5,751 nt of DNA from JBAXAM01 sp964565935 (GTDB taxonomy: Bacteria; Pseudomonadota; Gammaproteobacteria; UBA9339): positions 1-5,751 of the forward strand of contig CAZMGW010000064.1 in assembly GCA_964565935.1 (NCBI GenBank), written 5' to 3'. The notes below the pieces were generated by a model. That model saw only the letters and a list, made by a program, of their open reading frames with translations, did not search any database and had not been told where the DNA came from. Positions within the stretch are counted from its first letter, which is position 1. Each line of letters opens with the position of its first letter. Positions 1 to 5,711 of this stretch are shown here, piece after piece. The translations under genes were made by a program, and so were the position numbers.

Positions 1-1266
1 AATTTCACAAAGCGCTGGGTCTTTTTCTTGGCAATCAGCCAGTTTTCCGGGAAGCCCCGCAATATCAAGCGCTGATTTGCGGCGCGTCATTTCTCTGGCT
101 TTGCGCGCGGCTTCTCTTGCTCGGGCGGCGTCGATCATTTTTGAAACAATCGCGCGCGCTTGTTGTGGGTGTTCGAGCAGGTATTCTTGAAGCTTTGCTG
201 CAACTAAAGATTCCACCGCCCCTTTAACCTCTGATGAAACCAATTTGTCTTTGGTTTGGGATGAGAATTTTGGATCTGGTAGTTTTACTGAAAGAATTGC
301 GGTTAAGCCCTCACGAGAATCGTCACCCGTTGTAACTATTTTATCTTTTTTGGTCAATCCTTCGGCTTCAATATAATTATTTAAGGTGCGAGTTAATGCG
401 GAACGGAAGCCGATTAAATGGGTGCCGCCATCGCGCTGGGGGATGTTGTTGGTGTAGCAAAAAATGGTTTCCTGAAAGCCGTCGTTCCACTGCAATGCTA
501 GTTCCACAGAAATGTCATTTTCTTTTGCTAGGAAATGAAGTAGCGGCACATTGACAACGTTTTTATTTTTATTCAAAAGGTCAACAAACCCGCTAATGCC
601 GCCGGCGTATTGAAAAACCTCTTCTTTGCCGGAGTTTTCATCTAAAAGATGAATCCGAACGCCGGAATTTAAAAACGCCAATTCACGCAGACGTTTGGCC
701 AAAATTTCATAATGAAATTCTGTTTGCGAAAAAGTTTCTTTGCTTGGTTTAAAACTAATTTCTGTTCCGGTTGTGTTTGCAGTGCCTGTAATTTTTAATT
801 CGGCAACAGGATCACCGTGGCGATAAGTTTGTTCGTATAGTTTGCCGTTTTGACGAATGGTTAAGTGCAATTCTTCAGATAAGGCGTTTACTACGGACAC
901 ACCAACGCCGTGCAATCCGCCAGAAACCTTGTACGCATCGTTGTCGAATTTGCCGCCCGCATGCAGAACGGTCATTATAACTTCCGCAGCCGAGCGGCCC
1001 TCTTCTTGATGAAAATCGGCAGGGATGCCGCGACCGTTATCTTTGACGGTAACAAAGCCGTTAGCATGAATAGTTACGTCTACTGAATTGCAATGGCCGG
1101 CAAGCGCTTCGTCAATCGAGTTATCGACAACTTCAAAGACCATTTGATGCAAACCAGACCCGTCGTCGGTATCGCCAATGTACATTCCGGGACGCTTTCT
1201 AACTGCGTCCAGTCCTTTTAAAACTTTAATATTTGATGAGTCGTAAGTGGTTTCTATTTTTGTCAT
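1..1266 (-). CDS. gyrB: DNA gyrase subunit B, N-terminal part (cut by window edge)
   Basis: This is the ATPase half of DNA gyrase, the A2B2 topoisomerase that puts negative supercoils into DNA using ATP. The 422 codons present read through the GHKL ATPase domain and the transducer domain. Visible motifs are VLKGLDAVRKRPGMYIG (15-31), the ATP/Mg region FEVVDNSIDEALAGH with E45 and N49, DNGRGIP (76-82), the ATP-lid glycine stretch SGGLHGVGVSVVNALS (115-130) and the transducer QTK triad (337-339) with its catalytic-loop lysine. The frame leaves the window at PALCEI, just before the expected EGDSAGG TOPRIM motif, so about half of a roughly 800-residue protein is missing. The ATG at 1264-1266 gives the usual short N-terminus ahead of YDSSNIKVL; no strong Shine-Dalgarno precedes it. 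By alignment from memory to E. coli GyrB, the position of Arg136 (aminocoumarin contact) is Gln139 here, with Arg at 138. The next gene upstream is divergent. Confidence 0.97.
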   Translation of the reverse strand, partial: MTKIETTYDSSNIKVLKGLDAVRKRPGMYIGDTDDGSGLHQMVFEVVDNSIDEALAGHCNSVDVTIHANGFVTVKDNGRGIPADFHQEEGRSAAEVIMTVLHAGGKFDNDAYKVSGGLHGVGVSVVNALSEELHLTIRQNGKLYEQTYRHGDPVAELKITGTANTTGTEISFKPSKETFSQTEFHYEILAKRLRELAFLNSGVRIHLLDENSGKEEVFQYAGGISGFVDLLNKNKNVVNVPLLHFLAKENDISVELALQWNDGFQETIFCYTNNIPQRDGGTHLIGFRSALTRTLNNYIEAEGLTKKDKIVTTGDDSREGLTAILSVKLPDPKFSSQTKDKLVSSEVKGAVESLVAAKLQEYLLEHPQQARAIVSKMIDAARAREAARKAREMTRRKSALDIAGLPGKLADCQEKDPALCEI

Positions 1267-1306
1267 ATTAATTCTAGTTTTTATTTTAAAATCAAACAGT
1301 TGGGCA

Positions 1307-1324
1307 AAGCCTCAAAAACGGCTT
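1307..1324 (-). promoter_or_regulatory. Small stem-loop in the gyrB leader
   Basis: AAGCC (1307-1311) pairs with GGCTT (1320-1324) around an eight-base loop. It lies just downstream of the proposed gyrB -10 box and so would be at the 5' end of the gyrB transcript. A five-pair stem is weak, and it has no T-run after it on the minus strand, so it is not a convincing terminator. A role in mRNA stability or in supercoiling-linked control of gyrB is only a possibility. Confidence 0.25.
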
Positions 1325-1333
1325 ATTGTAACA
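1325..1333 (-). promoter_or_regulatory. Candidate extended -10 promoter for gyrB
   Basis: Read on the minus strand, this is TG-T-TACAAT: a TGn extension followed by a -10 box matching TATAAT at five of six positions. It starts about 60 bases ahead of the gyrB ATG. No good -35 box lies 16-18 bases upstream, which is tolerated by extended -10 promoters. It overlaps the TTGTAA hexamer proposed as a -35 on the other strand, so the divergent promoters may compete. Confidence 0.4.
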
Positions 1334-1379
1334 GATTCCACTACAAAAACATAATTTTATAAGGTATTTTTAGTATAAT
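1326..1379 (+). promoter_or_regulatory. Candidate promoter region for the coiled-coil gene
   Basis: On the plus strand TTGTAA (1326-1331) and CATAAT (1350-1355) are separated by 18 bases, a usable sigma70-type pair. A perfect TATAAT follows at 1374-1379 but lacks a matching -35. A TTGACG hexamer (1396-1401) further down has no clean -10 at 16-18 bases. Any of these would give a leader of roughly 100-150 bases before the ATG at 1525. The stretch is very AT-rich, so chance matches are likely. The rest of the 258-base gap shows no further gene. Confidence 0.3.
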
Positions 1380-1512
1380 TTTAAGGTAGTGTTAATTGAC
1401 GCATGTGTTAGATTTATAGTAGTTTATTATTATTGAGCGGAACCGTAAAAAAGCATATTTCTTTAAGCTTATAAAAAAGTGTGATTAAGCTGTAAACTGC
1501 CTCATTAACTTT

Positions 1513-1516
1513 GGAG
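1513..1516 (+). promoter_or_regulatory. Shine-Dalgarno site deciding the start at 1525
   Basis: GGAG lies eight bases before the ATG at 1525, an ideal spacing, and supports this start. It is the only clear Shine-Dalgarno among the four genes in the window. Confidence 0.75.
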
Positions 1517-1524
1517 AAAGCGCA

Positions 1525-2634
1525 ATGGCTATAAGACCGGATGATCTTGAGAATGTTATAAGCAAGCTTAAAAATATTTTACCGCCTGTTCGTGATACTG
1601 GTCCACTTAAGACAGAAAAACCATTAAGTTCCGATGCGGTTTTTAAAATGATTGCGAAATATGGAAAGTTAATTTTATTGCTTAAAGGCACTAACCAAAA
1701 TGATGAAAAAATTGCTTTGCTTGAAAAGCAATTGACTAAATTAAATGCAGTTCGGGATATTCTTGAAGAAAAAGAAAAAACCATGTGGGAGGAGCATGAC
1801 GGGAAAAAACAAAAACAAAGGGATGAAGATATAAAAGTAATGCAGGAACAGCTGAGGGAATCTAAAGAAGGCCTGGAACAATATTTTGAAAAGTACGCTA
1901 AAGATTTTGAATTGTTCAGAGAACAACTCAAAAACATAGCTAATGAATTACAAGAGCAATTAGAGAATGTATCTGATCAACTCAGGGAAGTTAATGAACA
2001 AATCATAGTTGTTAAAGTGCAAACCGCAGATGTTGAGGAAAAAATTGTTAGTACAGAACAGAGTGTAAACGATGCTGAAATAGCGGTAGCAAAAGAGCTC
2101 GAGAAAGAGTGGCTGGACCATGGCTTATCAATCCCTCCTCCTGATTTTCTGGGCCTTATTCGCGATTGTGCTCATGACAAAAATAATCCGCTCAAAGATC
2201 AGGACGATTTAACCTCTAGAGCGGTGTTTAAGTTACACGGGATTGTTGAGCAGCACAAAAAACAAATGTTAGATTCGATAAATAAAAAGTTGGCTCATAC
2301 TGATGCTGAACAGGAGCAAATAAATAAAGAGATTGCGAAACTTGAAAAAGCTGAGGCCGACATTCGCGAACACTTGCGTGAAAAACACGGCTCCTTTAGT
2401 TCTCTATCAGAGCACTATTTAGAATTAGAAGAACTTAAAAATAAAGGAAAAGAATTGCAGGCCAAAAAAGCACAACTTGAAAATAAAGAAACAGAATTGG
2501 TAAAACAGGCCAACAAAATAACACAAGAAATTAAAGGAGTAGAACAAGAGCTTCAGGGACCAAAAGACGGTCGACCAGTTTTGCAGGACACAACAAGGCC
2601 AACGTTAACTCCGTTTTCAACACCCAGACCATAG
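1525..2634 (+). CDS. Coiled-coil protein of unknown function with a domain shared with the neighbouring gene
   Basis: I do not recognise this 369-residue protein. It has no signal peptide or membrane segment, so it is probably cytosolic or secreted by a non-Sec route. Long Lys/Glu/Gln-rich heptad-like stretches at about 55-195 and 243-345 predict coiled coils. Between them is a non-coil segment, about 196-243, with SIPPPDF (202-208) and HDKNNPLKDQDDL (217-229). The last 24 residues are a Pro/Thr-rich, probably disordered tail. Residues 156-243 align without gaps to residues 30-117 of the convergent gene at 2750-3289 (37 of 88 identical by my count), and SEHY (295-298) is also shared. The start is supported by GGAG eight bases upstream. 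It stands alone between divergent gyrB and a convergent paralogue, so it is likely monocistronic. Long coiled-coil proteins of this kind are common among type IV secretion effectors of Legionella/Coxiella relatives, but that is only a hypothesis here. Confidence 0.87.
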   Translation: MAIRPDDLENVISKLKNILPPVRDTGPLKTEKPLSSDAVFKMIAKYGKLILLLKGTNQNDEKIALLEKQLTKLNAVRDILEEKEKTMWEEHDGKKQKQRDEDIKVMQEQLRESKEGLEQYFEKYAKDFELFREQLKNIANELQEQLENVSDQLREVNEQIIVVKVQTADVEEKIVSTEQSVNDAEIAVAKELEKEWLDHGLSIPPPDFLGLIRDCAHDKNNPLKDQDDLTSRAVFKLHGIVEQHKKQMLDSINKKLAHTDAEQEQINKEIAKLEKAEADIREHLREKHGSFSSLSEHYLELEELKNKGKELQAKKAQLENKETELVKQANKITQEIKGVEQELQGPKDGRPVLQDTTRPTLTPFSTPRP

Positions 2635-2665
2635 CAGCAGCCTAGTGTTCATTCGGTTCTGAATT

Positions 2666-2696
2666 GCCGCGCGTCCAGCAATAAATGCTGAGCGGC
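2666..2696. other. Stem-loop between two convergent genes
   Basis: GCCGC (2666-2670) pairs with GCGGC (2692-2696) and, inside it, CAGCA (2676-2680) pairs with TGCTG (2686-2690) around the loop ATAAA. The two stems are separated by a five-base/one-base interior loop. It sits 31 bases after the stop of the upstream plus-strand gene and 53 bases after the stop of the convergent minus-strand gene. That is where a bidirectional terminator would be expected. No T-run follows closely on either strand, so intrinsic termination is doubtful; it may block 3' exonucleases or be a repeat remnant. Confidence 0.4.
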
Positions 2697-2749
2697 GACC
2701 CTCACAAGCATTCTTCAAAATTTTTCCATCATTATGGCGGTTTGGCTGG

Positions 2750-3289
2750 CTATTTCATTAGCTCCTGTAATGCAAGCTGATAATGCTCGCTCGCACTACG
2801 GAGATGTACAACAATTCCAATACCAGTTGCAACTGTTCTAAGCCGTGGATCAAGACTTATTCTCTTTTTAAGCTGATCCTCGCGTTCTCCAATTTTATCT
2901 AGCTGTTCCCTTGATAATCTCGAATTTAGCCGCACGCTTTGTGCAATCACCTCATGTAGCTTGGTTTTAGCCCTAGCAACCAGATCATCACAATCTTTTA
3001 TAGGATCGGTTTTATCATGAACCAACTCATCGAATAATTTTTGAAAATCCGGTTTTGGAATCGGCAAATATTGCGTGCGCCAATCTTCATCAAGCTCTGT
3101 TACCAAGTCTTTTATGGCATTATTTGCGTCCCGTTCTGTATCAACAATCATTTCATTAATACTCGCTAACTCTTCTTTAATAGCGGCAATTTGTTCATCA
3201 AGCTCACCTGCATAACACTGGGTTATACTGAAAATTGAAAGAAATATAAACAAAAGAGCCATTAAATTATTTTTAATTTTAGTACCCAT
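2750..3289 (-). CDS. Exported protein of unknown function, paralogue of the convergent coiled-coil protein
   Basis: I do not recognise this 179-residue protein. It begins with a clear Sec signal peptide: a basic start (K4, K6), a hydrophobic core at about 9-22 (LMALLFIFLSIFSI) and a likely signal peptidase I site after CYA (25-27). Cys25 is preceded by Gln, so a lipobox is unlikely. The mature part of about 152 residues would be periplasmic or secreted. It opens with a short coiled coil (about 28-65), then carries PIPKPDF (76-82), HDKTDPIKDCDDL (91-103) and SEHY (167-170). Residues 30-117 match residues 156-243 of the plus-strand neighbour without gaps, 37 of 88 identical by my count. The small protein lacks the long N-terminal coiled coil and the Pro-rich tail of its paralogue. 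The ATG is chosen because it gives a complete signal peptide; the Shine-Dalgarno is poor. TATAAA about 36 bases before the start (3325-3330, minus strand) is a weak -10 candidate. Confidence 0.87.
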   Translation of the reverse strand: MGTKIKNNLMALLFIFLSIFSITQCYAGELDEQIAAIKEELASINEMIVDTERDANNAIKDLVTELDEDWRTQYLPIPKPDFQKLFDELVHDKTDPIKDCDDLVARAKTKLHEVIAQSVRLNSRLSREQLDKIGEREDQLKKRISLDPRLRTVATGIGIVVHLRSASEHYQLALQELMK

Positions 3290-3361
3290 TTTTTCTATTA
3301 TCCCGTTTAGAAGAAAGCAAAATATTTATAATGTGGGGCAATTTAACGGGTAGGCAGGCTC

Positions 3362-3468
3362 AAAAGCGTTCCGAAGGAAACGCAAGATCTATAGCCTAGG
3401 GTTCCCTTCACCGCTTCGCGGTTCGGTCACCCCTGTATAGATCTTTTGCGCCTTCGGCGCATTTTTTT
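3362..3468. repeat. REPIN/MITE-like inverted-repeat element built of small hairpins
   Basis: The two ends are imperfect inverted copies of each other. The left arm (3362-3393) and the reverse complement of the right arm (about 3436-3465) share the ordered blocks AAAA, GCG, CCGAAGG, CGC, AA and GATCTATA, separated by indels of one to three bases. AAGATCTATA (3384-3393) and TATAGATCTT (3436-3445) are exact. Each arm also folds alone: GCGTTCC-GAA-GGAAACGC with one bulge (3366-3383) and TGCGCC-TTC-GGCGCA (3447-3461). The centre has ACCGC-TTC-GCGGT (3410-3422), flanked by GGGT and ACCC that can also pair. Paired palindromes in inverted orientation resemble REPINs or small MITEs. No transposase is present, and whether it is repeated elsewhere cannot be seen here. 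Confidence 0.6.
3447..3468 (+). terminator. Rho-independent terminator-like hairpin on the plus strand
   Basis: A perfect six-pair stem TGCGCC/GGCGCA with a TTC loop is followed directly by seven T. It has the form of an intrinsic terminator for plus-strand transcription. The only plus-strand gene upstream ends more than 800 bases earlier, and the gene between is on the minus strand. It might therefore end read-through or antisense RNA, or simply be the right arm of the inverted-repeat element. On the minus strand there is no T-run, so it would not serve glyS. Confidence 0.5.
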
Positions 3469-3513
3469 ACATTTGTGGGTAATGATTTGGCCTAAGGCAA
3501 GCTTTGCTCGCTG

Positions 3514-3523
3514 CAGGGCTGGG
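3514..3523 (+). repeat. Ten-base inverted repeat flanking glyS, downstream copy
   Basis: CAGGGCTGGG here is the exact reverse complement of CCCAGCCCTG at 5698-5707, so the pair brackets glyS in inverted orientation. The surroundings are only loosely alike (CTCACCCC against TTTACC before the shared block, read in the same direction). It may be a remnant of a dispersed intergenic repeat; a chance match of ten bases is not excluded. Nothing else that looks like a gene or a glyS terminator is seen in 3469-3571. Confidence 0.3.
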
Positions 3524-3571
3524 GGTGAGTGTAAGGATTAAATTAAAACTCTGAAATAGCGAAATTAGCCA

Positions 3572-5635
3572 TCAAACCAACCAGGATAAATCCGCAACCA
3601 AAGTAAAGAGGTTTTGCAAATCTTTTAATAAAGCCAGGCGATTAGAGCGCAGAGTTTTGTCCTCAGCCATAACCATAACCTTCTCAAAAAAATCGCTTAG
3701 TGCCGGTTTTGCTTTAACTAAGATCGCAAGTATTTCAAAATATTTTTGATTTTTGTATAGCTCAGTTATTGCTTTTGTTTCTTCGGCGACTAATTCTGCT
3801 AAATTGCGCTCAGCTTGTTCGGTAACTAGTTCCTTGTTGAATTTAACATCGGCGGAGCCACCGTTTTTTTCTAAAATATTTCTGACGCGTTTATAGATTT
3901 CAACCAGGTCACCGGCGTCTGGTAATTTATTAAACTCAGTCACCGCTTCGAATCTGTTTTCAAAATCCAGCAAATCGGTCGGTACGCAGGCTAAAACGGC
4001 GCGGAAGACATTAACGCTTTTTCCTTGTTCTAAGTACAGATAACGCAGGCGTTCATATATAAAATGTAAAACTTGCGTAATCGCCTCGTTATTTTCAAGA
4101 AGGGCGTCATAATTTAACCACGCTTGCCCGAGAAGTTCTTTTAAATCCAAGGTTAATTTTTTTTCTAAAATAATACGGACAATTCCCATCGCAGCGCGGC
4201 GCAACCCCAGAGGATCTTTTTCGCCACTAGGCATTTTATTAATACCAAACAACCCAATTAAATTATCAATTCGATCGGCTAATGCCAAGGCGCAACCAAC
4301 ATCGGTGATCGGGATCTCATCTTGAGAAAAACGCGGTAGGTATTGCTCTTTTATGGCGGTGGCCACCTCTTTTTGCTCACACCCCCGAGCGTAGTAATCG
4401 CCCATAACCCCTTGCAGCTCAGGAAATTCCCACACCATCGAGGTCATTAAATCACACTTGGATAGCTCAGCAGCACGTTGCGCATTTTCAACATTGGCAT
4501 TGATTTTTGCAGCGATAAAGCTAGCCAGTGATTGTAAACGCAAGGTTTTGTCGTAAAGACTGCCGAGTTTTGCTTGAAACACCACTGATTTTAATTTTTC
4601 GCAGTAGCTTATAAGCGCAAACCGCAAATCATTGCGATAAAAATATTCGGCATCAGTAAGGCGCGCACGAATTACCCGCTCGTTGCCCGCGATAACTTGC
4701 TTTGGGTTTTTGCTTGCAATGTTGCTAATAATTACAAAATAAGGCAGTAATTTTTTTGCTGCATCAGTTATGGGGAAATAGCGTTGCTGCTTTTCCATTA
4801 AAGTTATCAAAACTTCTGGCGGCATTTCTAAAAAATGCGGATTGAATGAGCCAACCAAAGCCACCGGCCATTCGACTAAATCAGCAACTTCATCAAGCAA
4901 ATTTTCGTTAATTATTGCGGCGCCGGTTTTTACAACAGCAGCAATTTGCTCGCGAATTTTTTGTCGGCGTTTACCGGCATCCGCGATAACAAATCCTTTT
5001 TGGGCAAGCACTTCTGCGTATTGTTTCGGCTCAGAAATCGTTATCGCTTCAGGATGATGAAATCGATGACCGAAAGTTTGGTTTGAGGCTTTAACACCCA
5101 GAATTTCAGCGGGAATAATTTCATTGCCCAAAAGCATCATGACCCAATGCATCGGGCGGATAAAAGATATTTTGCTGTCTCCCCAGCGCATTGCTCGCGG
5201 AATTTGGAGTTTTTTGATGCTGGTTGCTACTATTTCTGGTAAAAGCTCGAGGGTGGATTTTCCTGGTTTTATGGTTTTATAAAATAGAAATGTCCCTTTT
5301 TTATCTTCAATGCGGGTTAATTGATCGACATTTACACCACAGGTTTCGGCAAATTTTTCTGCTGCAACAGCTGGTTTGCCGGCTTTATCAAAAGCTATGT
5401 TTATTGGGGGCCCACGAAATTCAATAGGTTGATCCGGTTGTTTAACAATAAGGTTGGTTATCAAAACCGCGATACGGCGCGGGGTAGAATAAGTTTTAAT
5501 TGATTCGTATGTTAGGGCCTGTTCTTTTAATTCTTTTTCTAGGTTGGCCGCTAAAGACGATGCCAGTTCTCCAACTTGCCTCGGGGGCATTTCTTCGGTG
5601 CCAATTTCAAGAAGAAAATCTTTGTGTTTGTTCAT
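3572..5635 (-). CDS. glyS: Glycyl-tRNA synthetase beta subunit
   Basis: This is the beta chain of the alpha2-beta2 glycyl-tRNA synthetase that charges tRNA-Gly in the cytosol; the alpha chain (GlyQ) carries the aminoacylation site and beta does most of the tRNA binding. Its 687 residues match the usual length (about 690), so it is complete. Family landmarks in order are FLLEIGTEEMPPR (7-19), EKQQRYFPI (281-289), ERVIRARLTDAEYFYRND (319-336), KCDLMTSMVWEFPELQG (393-409), ALADRIDNLIGLFGI (451-465), KDPLGLRRAAMGIVRIILE (473-491), the DALR-type anticodon-binding helix DLVEIYKRVRNILEK (576-590) and the C-terminal VMVMAEDKTLRSNRLALL (653-670). The ATG is set by the conserved distance to EIGTEE; the Shine-Dalgarno is weak. 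In most gammaproteobacteria glyQ ends directly before glyS, but no glyQ end is recognisable in the 116 bases available upstream. No internal damage is seen. Confidence 0.98.
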   Translation of the reverse strand: MNKHKDFLLEIGTEEMPPRQVGELASSLAANLEKELKEQALTYESIKTYSTPRRIAVLITNLIVKQPDQPIEFRGPPINIAFDKAGKPAVAAEKFAETCGVNVDQLTRIEDKKGTFLFYKTIKPGKSTLELLPEIVATSIKKLQIPRAMRWGDSKISFIRPMHWVMMLLGNEIIPAEILGVKASNQTFGHRFHHPEAITISEPKQYAEVLAQKGFVIADAGKRRQKIREQIAAVVKTGAAIINENLLDEVADLVEWPVALVGSFNPHFLEMPPEVLITLMEKQQRYFPITDAAKKLLPYFVIISNIASKNPKQVIAGNERVIRARLTDAEYFYRNDLRFALISYCEKLKSVVFQAKLGSLYDKTLRLQSLASFIAAKINANVENAQRAAELSKCDLMTSMVWEFPELQGVMGDYYARGCEQKEVATAIKEQYLPRFSQDEIPITDVGCALALADRIDNLIGLFGINKMPSGEKDPLGLRRAAMGIVRIILEKKLTLDLKELLGQAWLNYDALLENNEAITQVLHFIYERLRYLYLEQGKSVNVFRAVLACVPTDLLDFENRFEAVTEFNKLPDAGDLVEIYKRVRNILEKNGGSADVKFNKELVTEQAERNLAELVAEETKAITELYKNQKYFEILAILVKAKPALSDFFEKVMVMAEDKTLRSNRLALLKDLQNLFTLVADLSWLV

Positions 5636-5661
5636 ACTTTCGTACCATTTTATTTTATCCC

Positions 5662-5674
5662 GCTCCTTCGGAGC
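5662..5674. repeat. TTC-loop hairpin in the glyS leader
   Basis: GCTCC-TTC-GGAGC is a perfect five-pair hairpin, 26 bases ahead of the glyS ATG. Its loop and closing pairs (CCTTCGG) are the same as those of the hairpins at 3366-3383 and 3447-3461. Neither strand has a T-run after it, so it is not an intrinsic terminator. It may be part of the same repeat family, or a processing or stability signal in the glyS mRNA. Read in the minus direction it includes GGAGC, but that is too far from the ATG to act as its ribosome site. Confidence 0.45.
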
Positions 5675-5697
5675 TTGAGTTTATTCCGTTTCATTTA

Positions 5698-5711
5698 CCC
5701 AGCCCTGTATA
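5698..5711 (+). repeat. Ten-base inverted repeat flanking glyS, upstream copy, overlapping a CCCTGTATA motif
   Basis: CCCAGCCCTG (5698-5707) is the reverse complement of CAGGGCTGGG at 3514-3523. Extended rightward, the CCCTGTATA it contains (5703-5711) also occurs on the same strand at 3431-3439, inside the hairpin element, where CACCCCTGTATA matches CAGCCCTGTATA here at 11 of 12 positions. Three related short strings in the two gaps around glyS hint at a decayed intergenic repeat. On the minus strand TTTACA (5727-5732) and TATACA (5706-5711), 15 bases apart, could also be a weak glyS promoter. Confidence 0.3.

Noticed and set aside
1485..1937. Minus-strand open frames of 150 and 61 codons within the start of the coiled-coil gene
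   Set aside because: They are Ser/Phe/Cys-rich antisense shadows of the Lys/Glu-rich coding frame, without a ribosome site or family resemblance.
2750..3289. Lipoprotein reading of the exported protein (Cys25)
   Set aside because: The residues before Cys25 are I-T-Q; Gln just before the cysteine does not fit a lipobox, while C-Y-A fits signal peptidase I cleavage.
3366..3461. Short palindromes considered as a CRISPR array
   Set aside because: The hairpins differ in stem sequence and spacing, are in inverted rather than direct orientation, and there are no regular spacers.
3290..3571. tRNA or other structured RNA gene in the gap before glyS
   Set aside because: No cloverleaf, T-loop consensus or CCA end could be found; the hairpins are better explained as a repeat element.
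4842..5503. Plus-strand open frames of 60-71 codons opposite glyS
   Set aside because: They lie fully antisense to a well-conserved glyS frame and show no motif or start signal.
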